From an uncultured Elusimicrobia bacterium (GTDB lineage: Bacteria > Elusimicrobiota > Elusimicrobia > Elusimicrobiales > UBA9959): DNA of 62,700 nt. Positions 36,325 to 44,700 of the stretch are shown in pieces. Each line of letters starts with the position of its first letter. The stretch's first letter is position 1. Location: positions 1 through 62,700 of the forward strand of contig CAIRNJ010000061.1 of NCBI GenBank assembly GCA_903879915.1, written 5' to 3'. The translations under genes and the position numbers were made by a program. Below the pieces are notes generated by a model that did no database searches, was not told the origin of the DNA, and was given only the letters and a program-made list of their open reading frames with translations.

Positions 36325-37206
36325 ATGATCAAGATAAAAGCGCACGCGAAAGTGAACCTGTTCCTGGAAGTCACCGGTAAACGGGCGGACGGGTATCATG
36401 AGCTGGCTACCGTGTTCGCGCGGGTGGCGGCGGGGGACGAACTTTTATTGCGCCGCAGCAGGACCCCGGGGATAGGGCTGAAGGTGGAAGGCGGCCCGGG
36501 GCTGGGAAAGATCTCCGACAACCTGGTCTATAAGGCGGCCGAAAGTTTTTTCAAGGCTTTCCGGCTGCCGCCTGCCGTAGAGATCACGCTGCGCAAGGTC
36601 CTGCCGGTAGGGGCCGGGCTGGGCGGCGGGTCCTCGGACGCGGCCTCGACCCTGCTGGGGCTTTGCCGCCTGTACCGGGTCCCCGTCAAAGCCAACGCGG
36701 CTAAACTGCACCGGCTGGCCGCGGGGCTGGGCTCGGACGTGCCTTTTTTTATGCTCGAAAGCCGGGCCGCCGCGGCTACCGGGCGCGGCGAAAAGCTTAA
36801 GGCGCTGGCCGTGCGCGGCAAAATGCCGGCGGTGGTGATAGTTTATCCGGGCCGGCCCGTGTTCACCAGGGAAGCGTTCGGCCGCCTGAGGCTGGCCCCG
36901 CGGCCGGCTATAAAGCGCCGCCTGGCGGCTTTCCGCGAAATGATCAGCGCCCTGGAGCTCGGACGCTTCACGGCGGCCGGCTCGGCCGGGCTTTTTAACC
37001 GCCTCGAGGAAACCGTTCTGCCTTTGCACAAAGAAGTGCGGCTGGCGAAAGCCCGCCTTGAAAAGGCCGGGGCCGACGCGGTACTGATGTCGGGGTCGGG
37101 CGCCGCCGTTTTCGCCCTGGCCTGGAAGCCGGGACGGGCCCGCCGGATAGCGGAGGCTCTTGAAAATAACCGAAATTACACGGTTTTTTTTACTAAATTT
37201 TGCTAA
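36325..37206 (+). CDS. ispE: 4-diphosphocytidyl-2-C-methyl-D-erythritol kinase
   Basis: GHMP kinase of the MEP isoprenoid pathway. The 293-residue protein begins with the family IKIKAHAKVNLFLEVTGKRADGYHEL and shows the phosphate loop LPVGAGLGGGSSDAASTLLG near residue 92, then SDVPFFM and the C-terminal MSGSGAAVFAL. Length is normal. It is followed by spoVG, as in many Gram-positive genomes where ispE-purR-yabJ-spoVG are neighbours, and by tRNA-Gln. Confidence 0.94.
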   Translation: MIKIKAHAKVNLFLEVTGKRADGYHELATVFARVAAGDELLLRRSRTPGIGLKVEGGPGLGKISDNLVYKAAESFFKAFRLPPAVEITLRKVLPVGAGLGGGSSDAASTLLGLCRLYRVPVKANAAKLHRLAAGLGSDVPFFMLESRAAAATGRGEKLKALAVRGKMPAVVIVYPGRPVFTREAFGRLRLAPRPAIKRRLAAFREMISALELGRFTAAGSAGLFNRLEETVLPLHKEVRLAKARLEKAGADAVLMSGSGAAVFALAWKPGRARRIAEALENNRNYTVFFTKFC

Positions 37207-37271
37207 AATAAAACGGAAGCACCGCAGAAAGCTCCCCGGGGGGGAGCCTAATCATCGGAGTGGGGGACAAC

Positions 37272-37568
37272 ATGGAAATCACCGAAGTAAGGATACATCT
37301 GCGCAATGAAGCCAGGCTTAAAGCGTTCGCGACGGTAACGTTCGATAACGCTTTCGTAGTGCACAACATGAAGGTCGTGGACGGCAATACCGGCCTTATC
37401 GTCTGCATGCCGTCGCGCAAGATAAAGGACGGCACTTACAAGGATATCGCTCATCCTATCCACAATGAGTTCAGGAGCAAGCTGGAGCAGCTTATCCTCA
37501 AGGAATACGAGGTGGCGGTAGCCAAGGCCGGCACTGCGGCCGTTCCTACGCAAACCGAAGGTTTTTAG
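37272..37568 (+). CDS. spoVG: SpoVG family RNA/DNA-binding regulator
   Basis: Small nucleic-acid-binding regulator, 98 residues, with the complete SpoVG signature MEITEVRIHLRNE, AFATVTFDNAFVVHNMKVVDG and GLIVCMPSRKIKDGTYKDIAHPI. The start at ATG 37272 is preferred over the in-frame GTG at 37260 because MEITEVRI is the canonical beginning. SpoVG homologues control division and envelope genes in several phyla, acting through RNA binding; targets here are unknown. It follows ispE and precedes tRNA-Gln. Confidence 0.93.
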   Translation: MEITEVRIHLRNEARLKAFATVTFDNAFVVHNMKVVDGNTGLIVCMPSRKIKDGTYKDIAHPIHNEFRSKLEQLILKEYEVAVAKAGTAAVPTQTEGF

Positions 37569-37641
37569 GCCGCAGTATACGGGGGGCTGCAGCAGCGTGA
37601 CCGGGGCCGGGGGGGCGCCGCGGTCCGGCAGTTCTTTTTGT

Positions 37642-37712
37642 TTCCGGGTGGTGTAATGGTAACACAACTGCCTTTGACGCAGTTATTCATGGTTCGAATC
37701 CATGCCCGGAAG
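37642..37712 (+). tRNA. tRNA-Gln (TTG)
   Basis: Cloverleaf with acceptor TTCCGGG/CCCGGAA, D-arm GTGT/ACAC, anticodon stem ACTGC/GCAGT and anticodon TTG at 37674-37676, T-arm CATGG-TTCGAAT-CCATG, discriminator G. Acceptor pair U1-A72 and G73 match tRNA-Gln identity, consistent with the GlnRS encoded at 176. No encoded CCA. Confidence 0.93.
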
Positions 37713-37742
37713 TTTCAAACCCCGCCTTGACCGCAAGATCTA

Positions 37743-39506
37743 TTATTTCCAGCCCTGCGCGTCCATGAACTGGCGGGTCATCGTATCCCCCGGGTTCAAT
37801 TCCATTACCTTTTCATAAGCCTTGCGGGCCTTGGCTTTGTCGCCCATCATGTAATAGGCGGAGCCAAGCCGCGTCCAGCCCATCAGGTTGGTCTCGTCTA
37901 TCAGCACCACTTCCTCGCATTCCGCGGCCGCCAGGTCGAACTGCTGTATGTAGAAACTCTTGGCGGCTTTCTTCAGCTTTTCCTTGACCAGCGCTACCTT
38001 GGGGATTATTTCGTCGCGGCGCACGCTGTCATGGGTGAGGTCGGCCAGGTTATAGAGCAGCTCCTCGAACAGCGCGTCTCCTCGCGGGTTGGCGCCCAGC
38101 GCGGCGTGCGCCAGCAGGAAGGCCTTCAGCTCATGGCCTTCCACGTAGGCCGCCACGGCTTCGTGGGCGGTGGTGGACTGCTCATCGGTCTTCTGCAGGG
38201 TCTTTTCCCGTACTGGGGTATCTTTCAGCTTCAGCCTGACGGCAAGAGTATTAAGCCTTTCCGCCTTCTCTCCCCAGAGGCCTTTTTTAAGGCCGGGCTC
38301 CAGGTTGAAGGCCTTGCCGAAGTTGTCCACCGCGATGGTGTATTCCCTGGCGTCCATGTTCTTGCGGGCCAGCTCTATATAGTCGTTGGCGTAAACTTTC
38401 AGGGCTTCTATCTTCGCCTTGGGGGCCATAAGCTTGGCCTTGGCCACGCGGGCGGTAGCGCCGGTCAGCGGCTGCCTGGCGGCGGGGGCGCCGAAGCGGA
38501 CGGTAGCGCCGAGTTTCTGCATCCGGCCCAGCTCGCCGAAGGGGGACGCGGAATAATCCAGGTCGACGAAAGAAAGATGGAAGCCTACGCCCATGCGCAG
38601 GCCCGAGCCCGAGGTCTGGCCGGAAACGAAACCGCCGCGGGGGCAGAACAGCTGGAACATGCAGTATTCAGCGCCGGCATTGAAGGTGAGATCGGCGTAA
38701 TTGGAGCTGGTCATATCCGCGGTCAGCGTCAGGGTATGCGCCCCGGAGGGATGGGTGATCCAGGCGAGGCCCAGCGTGGTCGACTGCGGCAGGGCGAAAG
38801 CCAATTTGTCGAACTTTATGGCGGAGCCCAGGTTCCTGACCGCCAGGGCGACGCGCACTTCCTGCGCCGGGACGTTGCGCATCCAGTACTTGGAGGGGCG
38901 GATGAAATATATGGCGCCCAGGTCTACGGCCAAAGCGTTGGTGGAGGCTTTGTCCAGCGTTTCGGAAATGCTTTTTACGGTCAGGCCCGCGTTGAAGAAA
39001 GGGCGCTCTATCTCGTCCTTGAGCAGCGTCCGCGCGTAAGAAGCGGCGATGGCGGAGTCGGAGGCCTGCAGCTCGCGGGTCACGTCCCCGCTGGCGTCGT
39101 ATCCCTGGAAAGTTTCCATGCTCTGGCGGACCACGCTCAGGCCCAGCGTCGAGCCGTAGTTCAGGGGGTAGGCGACCGCGGCGAACTGGTTGGTAACGCC
39201 GGCGAAGGAGGTGTTCTGCGTGGCCGAGAGCTGCGGAACCTCCAGGCCGGCCAGGCCCGCGGGGTTCCACCAGGTCGAATAGGCGTCCTGGGTAGCGGCG
39301 GTGCAGGCCTCTCCCATGCCGGTGGCGCGTGGATCGGGATCGAACTTAAGGAAGGCGGCCGCCGTCAGCCCGGCCTTGCCCGCGGAAGCCGGAACGGAGA
39401 AAAGAACGCAGGCGCCGAGCAGCAGCGCCGGGACGGCCAGGAGATATTTTGTTAGCTTACCGGGTTTCACGATAATTTTGCGTCCGATCCGCGAAGAAAG
39501 CGGCAA
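37743..39506 (-). CDS. PorV/PorQ-family outer-membrane barrel fused to TPR
   Basis: A 587-residue protein read from TTG at 39506; an in-frame GTG at 39470 is an alternative start closer to the hydrophobic signal (YLLAVPALLLGACVLFSVPASA). After the signal comes the PorV/UPF0164 barrel (about 45-345), recognisable by LKFDPDPRATGMGEACTAAT and YSTWWNPAGLAGL, then a C-terminal helical part with TPR repeats (about 370-587). PorV is an outer-membrane beta-barrel that helps type IX secretion move cargo; the TPR addition is unusual in that family. It is convergent with spoVG/tRNA-Gln. A promoter-like TTGCAT-18-TATAAT (39561-39532, minus) supports it. A second such protein is at 50110. Confidence 0.8.
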   Translation of the reverse strand: MPLSSRIGRKIIVKPGKLTKYLLAVPALLLGACVLFSVPASAGKAGLTAAAFLKFDPDPRATGMGEACTAATQDAYSTWWNPAGLAGLEVPQLSATQNTSFAGVTNQFAAVAYPLNYGSTLGLSVVRQSMETFQGYDASGDVTRELQASDSAIAASYARTLLKDEIERPFFNAGLTVKSISETLDKASTNALAVDLGAIYFIRPSKYWMRNVPAQEVRVALAVRNLGSAIKFDKLAFALPQSTTLGLAWITHPSGAHTLTLTADMTSSNYADLTFNAGAEYCMFQLFCPRGGFVSGQTSGSGLRMGVGFHLSFVDLDYSASPFGELGRMQKLGATVRFGAPAARQPLTGATARVAKAKLMAPKAKIEALKVYANDYIELARKNMDAREYTIAVDNFGKAFNLEPGLKKGLWGEKAERLNTLAVRLKLKDTPVREKTLQKTDEQSTTAHEAVAAYVEGHELKAFLLAHAALGANPRGDALFEELLYNLADLTHDSVRRDEIIPKVALVKEKLKKAAKSFYIQQFDLAAAECEEVVLIDETNLMGWTRLGSAYYMMGDKAKARKAYEKVMELNPGDTMTRQFMDAQGWK

Positions 39507-39531
39507 TTAAAAACAAGCCACAGACTTGTGT

Positions 39532-39561
39532 ATTATAGCGGTAGTTGCTCGCCTGATGCAA
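39532..39561 (-). promoter_or_regulatory. Promoter for the PorV-TPR gene
   Basis: On the minus strand TTGCAT (39561-39556) and TATAAT (39537-39532) are separated by 18 nt. Initiation would be near 39525, giving a leader of about 19 nt to the TTG at 39506. Confidence 0.6.
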
Positions 39562-39614
39562 TTCTTCAGGAGAGGCGGGCGCTGCGGCCCTGCCGGGGCT
39601 GCGCTGCCCGGGGC

Positions 39615-39650
39615 AAAAAAAAGGCGGGACTTTAGAAGTCCCGCCCTTTA
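39615..39650. terminator. Hairpin with A/T flanks
   Basis: Stem GGCGGGACTT (39623-39632) pairs with AAGTCCCGCC (39636-39645); A-run on the left, T-run at right on the plus strand. It lies between two minus-strand genes, so the A-run becomes the U-tract ending the 39684-40346 gene. Confidence 0.75.
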
Positions 39651-39683
39651 AGCCGTAAAAAATAATTTACGGCGTTATCCGCT

Positions 39684-40346
39684 TCAAGGCTGCGTTTTTG
39701 AGACCAGGTTCTGCGTATCGTAGGAGATATCGCGCACCTTCCAGGTGAAATCCCTGCCGTAGCGGGAGATGTCCATGGCCTGCCACTGGGCGTTATAGCC
39801 TACCAGTTCGGGCTTGGCGGAGCGTACCGCCCACTCCAGCCGCTGCGCGGAATTCTCTATATCGAACTGGGCCCGGTTCAGCAGCGTGCGGGCGTCCATG
39901 TCCATGTCGCGGGCGGTCGCGTTGAGCCCGGCGTCCTTCAGCGCCAGGTTCAGCAGTTCTTTAACCGCGTAGCCGATGCGCTGGGCGTCGCCGGCGTAGC
40001 GGTTCATGTCGAACGCCATGCGCTGCAGGTCGTTCTGGAAGAAGGGGTCGGCGCTGTTGGTCTGCGCAATGCGGCGGGCGGTGTTCTCGAGACGGTCCAT
40101 GTCGGAGCGCAGCCAGGTGGTATCGCTCTCCAGCCTCCACAGATCGTTCTTGGCCTGGTTGAATTTGTTAACCAGGTCAGCCGGGACCTGCGTTTCTTCT
40201 TTGGCCGGAGCGGCCGGCACGGGCGCCGGTACGGCGGCGGCGTTCAAGCCGATATCTTTGGAACTGAGCTTTTCAAGCGAGAAACCCGAGGAGTGGGCGG
40301 AGGAAGCAAGGGAGATAAGAACTAACGCCAGTAAAGTTTTCTTCAT
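39684..40346 (-). CDS. Secreted helical protein of unknown function
   Basis: A 220-residue exported protein. Signal peptide MKKTLLALVLISLASSAHS, then an Ala/Pro-rich linker (about 35-55) and an almost fully helical domain with regular Arg/Asp/Met spacing (WLRSDMDRLENTARRI, FDMNRYAGDAQRIG). No recognisable family. The AGGAGA ribosome-binding site and the signal support it. It is divergent from the trypsin-like gene at 40544 and probably has its own promoter in the 40347-40543 gap. Confidence 0.75.
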   Translation of the reverse strand: MKKTLLALVLISLASSAHSSGFSLEKLSSKDIGLNAAAVPAPVPAAPAKEETQVPADLVNKFNQAKNDLWRLESDTTWLRSDMDRLENTARRIAQTNSADPFFQNDLQRMAFDMNRYAGDAQRIGYAVKELLNLALKDAGLNATARDMDMDARTLLNRAQFDIENSAQRLEWAVRSAKPELVGYNAQWQAMDISRYGRDFTWKVRDISYDTQNLVSKTQP

Positions 40347-40460
40347 TAATGGTCTCCTGAATTAGTGACGGAACAGTTTGTTGCTGCAGGGATAGTCTAA
40401 CTTAAACCGAGGGGGCTTATAAGCGTCTTAAGGCCTATGCGGGTCTGGGCCTAACGGGTA

Positions 40461-40489
40461 TTGACAAATGTCAACCCGGGCTGTATAAC
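40461..40489 (+). promoter_or_regulatory. Consensus promoter with overlapping palindrome before trypsin-like gene
   Basis: TTGACA (40461-40466) and TATAAC (40484-40489) with exactly 17 nt between, near-consensus. The -35 box is part of a palindrome, TTGACAAATGTCAA (40461-40474), which could be an operator for a repressor. A related palindrome is at the start site of the 54934 gene. Confidence 0.8.
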
Positions 40490-40543
40490 ATTGCGGCAAG
40501 GATAGTTCAGTCAAACGATGTAAGGCGGAAAAACGGAGGAGTT

Positions 40544-41539
40544 ATGAAAACTATCACTAAAATTATTTTGAGCGCTGCGGCAGTTCTCGTGCTGCCCGTT
40601 CTTTCTTTAGCCCAGGGCAGGAGCATCTACGGGGCCGACAACCGCTTGGACTTTTACGAGGCTTCGGCGGATATGAAGGTCCTTTCTCTTTCCGTGGTCT
40701 CGTTCTGGAAGTCGGCCAAGGTTGTTGAGTACGATGGCGGCTACAGCCTGACCACCAAGCCCTTCGGGGACGCTCTGGGGCTTTGTCCCGGCGAGAAGTT
40801 CCGCGATCAGTTCGTCGGCGCGTTCTGCTCCGGTTCGCTTGTGGGCGAGGACTTGGTAATTACCGCCGGGCATTGTGTGAAGGATGAAACCGGCTGCGCC
40901 GACACCAGGCTGGTTTTCGGCTTCCTGGTCAATAGCGCCGGCGGAACAGGGCCTTCTACTGTGGCCAAATCGGAAGTATACAAATGCGCCAAGATAGTAA
41001 AGCGCTTCCTGGGCGGCGAGCCCGGCTCGGCTAATCCCGCCGGCCAGGCCCTCGGCCCCGATTACGCGCTGATACAGCTTGACCGCAAGGTGAAGGGTCA
41101 CAAACCGCTGCCCATAAACAGGGGCGCCCTAGCTAAAGGCGCCAAGGTGTTCGTGATCGGGCATCCCGTGGGCCTGCCGCTGAAGGTGGCCGGTGACGCT
41201 TCGGTGCGCGACGCCTCTAAAAAGGGCTACTTCGTGGCCGACCTGGACACCTTCGGCGGGAACTCCGGTTCGCCGGTGTTCAACGCGTCCACCAAAAAGA
41301 TAGAGGGCATACTGGTGCGCGGCGACACCGACTTCGTAAAGAGCCCCGCGGGCTGCACCACCATGGCCACCTACGAGCAGACCGGAGGGCGCGGCGAGGA
41401 CGTGACCAAGATCTCTGAACTGGCGGCCTTCATCCCCAAAGTAGCGGGAGAGAAGTCCACGACCGAGTACCAGAACGTGAATACCAAGAACCTCGCTCCT
41501 GCGGCGACCCCGCCCGCGGCGAACGTCAGGTTCCAGTAA
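40544..41539 (+). CDS. Secreted trypsin-like serine protease (paralogue 1)
   Basis: A 331-residue exported S1-family protease. Signal peptide MKTITKIILSAAAVLVLPVLSLA, then IYGADNR, and a catalytic triad with His in ITAGHCV near residue 109, Asp in GPDYALIQL near residue 173, and Ser in GGNSGSPVF near residue 241. Cys residues around the His (CSGSLVGEDLVITAGHC) suggest a disulfide. C-terminal Pro/Ala tail. A paralogue on the opposite strand at 53707 has the same IYGEDNR start. Preceded by a near-consensus promoter and followed by a terminator, so it is probably monocistronic. Target is unknown. Confidence 0.9.
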   Translation: MKTITKIILSAAAVLVLPVLSLAQGRSIYGADNRLDFYEASADMKVLSLSVVSFWKSAKVVEYDGGYSLTTKPFGDALGLCPGEKFRDQFVGAFCSGSLVGEDLVITAGHCVKDETGCADTRLVFGFLVNSAGGTGPSTVAKSEVYKCAKIVKRFLGGEPGSANPAGQALGPDYALIQLDRKVKGHKPLPINRGALAKGAKVFVIGHPVGLPLKVAGDASVRDASKKGYFVADLDTFGGNSGSPVFNASTKKIEGILVRGDTDFVKSPAGCTTMATYEQTGGRGEDVTKISELAAFIPKVAGEKSTTEYQNVNTKNLAPAATPPAANVRFQ

Positions 41540-41566
41540 GCGCTGAAGATCGGGCTAAGATGAACT

Positions 41567-41597
41567 CCGCCCCCCTTGACCGGGGGGCGGTTTTTTT
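41567..41597 (+). terminator. Intrinsic terminator after trypsin-like gene
   Basis: Stem CCGCCCCCC pairs with GGGGGGCGG, loop TTGACC region, followed by seven T residues. Confidence 0.85.
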
Positions 41598-41622
41598 ATG
41601 GGCGGCTGTATCCCGCTTCCCC

Positions 41623-41651
41623 TTGACGGAAGGCCGGGATTGGTCTATACT
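41623..41651 (+). promoter_or_regulatory. Near-consensus promoter for the giant surface gene
   Basis: TTGACG (41623-41628) and TATACT (41646-41651) with 17-nt spacing. The expected start site near 41658 gives a leader of about 59 nt to the ATG at 41717. Confidence 0.75.
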
Positions 41652-41716
41652 TTGATTGGGGCGGAAGCCTGCCGCCCCGCGGCTTTTTGCCGTATAAATC
41701 CGGGTGCGGTTCAGAA

Positions 41717-44700
41717 ATGATAAGCGCGAACGCTAAGATATTTATTATGAGCAGAAGCCTGGCGCGGGCCGGGCGTTCGTTCTTTGCCGTTGTTTCGCTT
41801 ATGCTGTTCGCGTCCGCCGGCTTCACGCCGGAGGCCCGGGCGGAGGCTCCAACTAATGTCAGAATTGTTGTTTCCAGTACGGTCCTGACATTTTCCTGGG
41901 ACCTGTCCGGTTCCGGAGATGCCCCTTTGATGGTCATTTCCACAGCAGCAGATTTCAGCGTAACCGTTTCCTCCTACACGGGGTACAATGGGCAGCTGTT
42001 TATCCCGTACGAAAACCTCACCCCCAATCTAACCTACTACTTTAAAATAAAAGTCGCCACAGAGCCCGACAACACCTACACCGCGGCGTTCTCCACCGTC
42101 ACCTACATAGAAGACCCCACCGGCATTTATTTCGACGAAGTTAGCACGCGCTCCATAGTGGCCTCGGCCTACGGGCCGGTGTTCACCGGGCTTTATACCG
42201 GTCTTTCCGGGACGGCCATCGACAGGGACAGCGCGGGCTATTCGGCCTGGCGCAAGGCCGATACCTGGGCGGCGAGAACGGACATGCCAACGGCCCGGAA
42301 CAGTTTTGCGGCTGTCGCGCTGGGCGGCAAGATCTACGCTGTCGGCGGCCAGGACGGGGGCGGCTTTCTGGATAAGAACGAGGAATACGATCCCGCGTCC
42401 GACTCCTGGATCACTAAAACTACCATGCCGACAGCGCGATCGGAACTCGCAGCGGCAGCAGCCGCAGGAAAACTGTACGCCTTGGGCGGCAGCGGCAGCG
42501 GGCTGCTGGCGGTGAACGAGGAATACGACCCCGAGGCCAACGCCTGGACCACCAAAGCTCCTATGCTCACCAGCCGCAGTTCACTGGCGGCGGCCGGGGT
42601 GAACGGGAAAATTTACGCCATCGGCGGGAACCCTAATTACAACAGCAACGAAGAGTACAACCCGGCGACCAATGTCTGGGCGACCAGGGCCCCGATGCCT
42701 ACGGCACGGTACGACCTGGCGGCCGCGGCGGTCGAAGGAAAGATCTACGTCATAGGCGGAACTCCCGACGGGACAGCGCTTTTAGGCAAGAACGAGGCCT
42801 TCAACCCCGCCAGTAATTCCTGGATTACAAAGGCGGCCATGCCTACGGGCAGAAAACAGTTCGCCGCCGCGGTATTGGGCGGGAAAGTCTACGTTCTGGG
42901 CGGGAACCCGGACGCGCTGCTGGCGCTGAACGAAGAATATACTCCGGCGGCGGATACCTGGACAGTGCGGGCGGCCATGCTTCAGGCCCGGTATGCGCCG
43001 GCCGCCGCCGAGGCGCGGGGCCGGATCTACGCTATCGGCGGTTATAATTCCGGCTACCTTGCCCGCAACGACGTCTATGACCCGGGCCTGGCCGTTCCTT
43101 ACACCGGGCTCAGCCCCAACACGCAGTACACTTTCACGGCCAAGTCCCGCAATTCCATGGGCACTGAGGCCCCGACGTCAGGGCTGGTCCCTGTTTCCAC
43201 CTATACCCTGGCAGCGCTGCCGGGCGCGCCCGGGATCGTTGCCCGCAGCGCCCTTACGCAGGAGGTCTCCTGGGACCCCAGCGGGAATCCTTTCCCGTCG
43301 GGGACTAACTACCGCCTGAAATATTCAACTTCGCCGGCCTTCACGGCGGCGGTCACCACGGGCGCGGTGATAGGCTCCACTTTTACCACGGTGGCCGGCC
43401 TGGTGCCCAACACCTCCTATTACTACGACGTCGCGGCTGTCAATAACCTCGGCGTGCAGACGGCTTTTACCGGGCGCCCCGCCAGCGCCGGCACGCTGGC
43501 CGCGCTGCCGGGCGCGCCGGCCATCACCGGCCGCAGCGCGACTGCGCAGACCATCTCCTGGGCTTCCGGCGGGAACCCGCTGCCCGGCACGGATTACCTG
43601 CTGAAATATTCCACTTCGGGGAACTTCACCCCTTCGGTCACCACCGCGGCGGTAGTGGCCTCCACATTCACCACGGTAGCGGGGCTGGAGGCCGGCACTT
43701 CCTACTATTACGACGTGGCGGCCGTGGCCGGGGACGGAGCGCAGACCGCTTTTACCGGAACGCCGGCCGCCGGCTATACCCTGCCGGCCGCGCCCGGTAC
43801 CCCTGTGCCCGCCGTGCTGGGCGTTTCTTCGGTTTCCTGGTCCTGGGCCGCGGCCGGCAGCGCCGTGAATTATAAACTTTACGTGGCCAGCGCGCCGGCC
43901 ACCTTAATGGCCACGGTAGCGGCCCCGGCGTATATAAGGACCGGCATCTCCACGAATACTTATACCGGCATCCTGGTGTCGGCGGTGAACCTGGCCGGGG
44001 AAAGCGCGAAGTCGGACTCGGTGAGCACCTATACTTACGCCGCCGTGCCGGTAAATCTGTCCACGGCCGCGGCGCCCGCCACCAGCACCATTACGGTGCA
44101 ATGGGGAGCGAACGGCAATCCCGGAGGGACGCAATACCGGGTGGATTACTGGCTGCAGGGCGGCGCCACTACCACGTTCCTCACGGTGCAGGCCAGCACC
44201 GCCGTCGGCGGCCTTACGGAATCTACTTCCTACTATTTCACGGTCAGCGGCCTGAACGGCGCCGGGTTCTATTCCGCCCCCGCGGCTCCGCTGCTGATGC
44301 CCACCCGGGCTGGAGCGCCTGCGGGCTTGGCCGATCAGGCCATGGACGCCAGCTCGGTGCGCTGGACCTGGACCGCCGTGTCTACCGCCAGGAACTATAA
44401 GGTTTACCTGGCCAGCGAGCCGGCCACGGTCATAGGGACGGTGACGGCGCCCCTGTTCCTTCAGACCGGGCTTTCCACCAATACCCTGACCGGGGTGATG
44501 GTGGCCGCCGTGAACCTGGCCGGCGACGGCGTGAAGTCGGCCGCGGTGAACTCCTATCCCCTGGCGGCCATCCCGGGCGTTCCGGATATTACGAGTTCGA
44601 GTGACACTTCCCAAACCCTGCTCTGGGCCAGCCGCGGCAACCCCGTTCCGGGCACCAACTACAGGCTGAAATATTCCACCTCCGAGTTTTTTTCTGCCGA

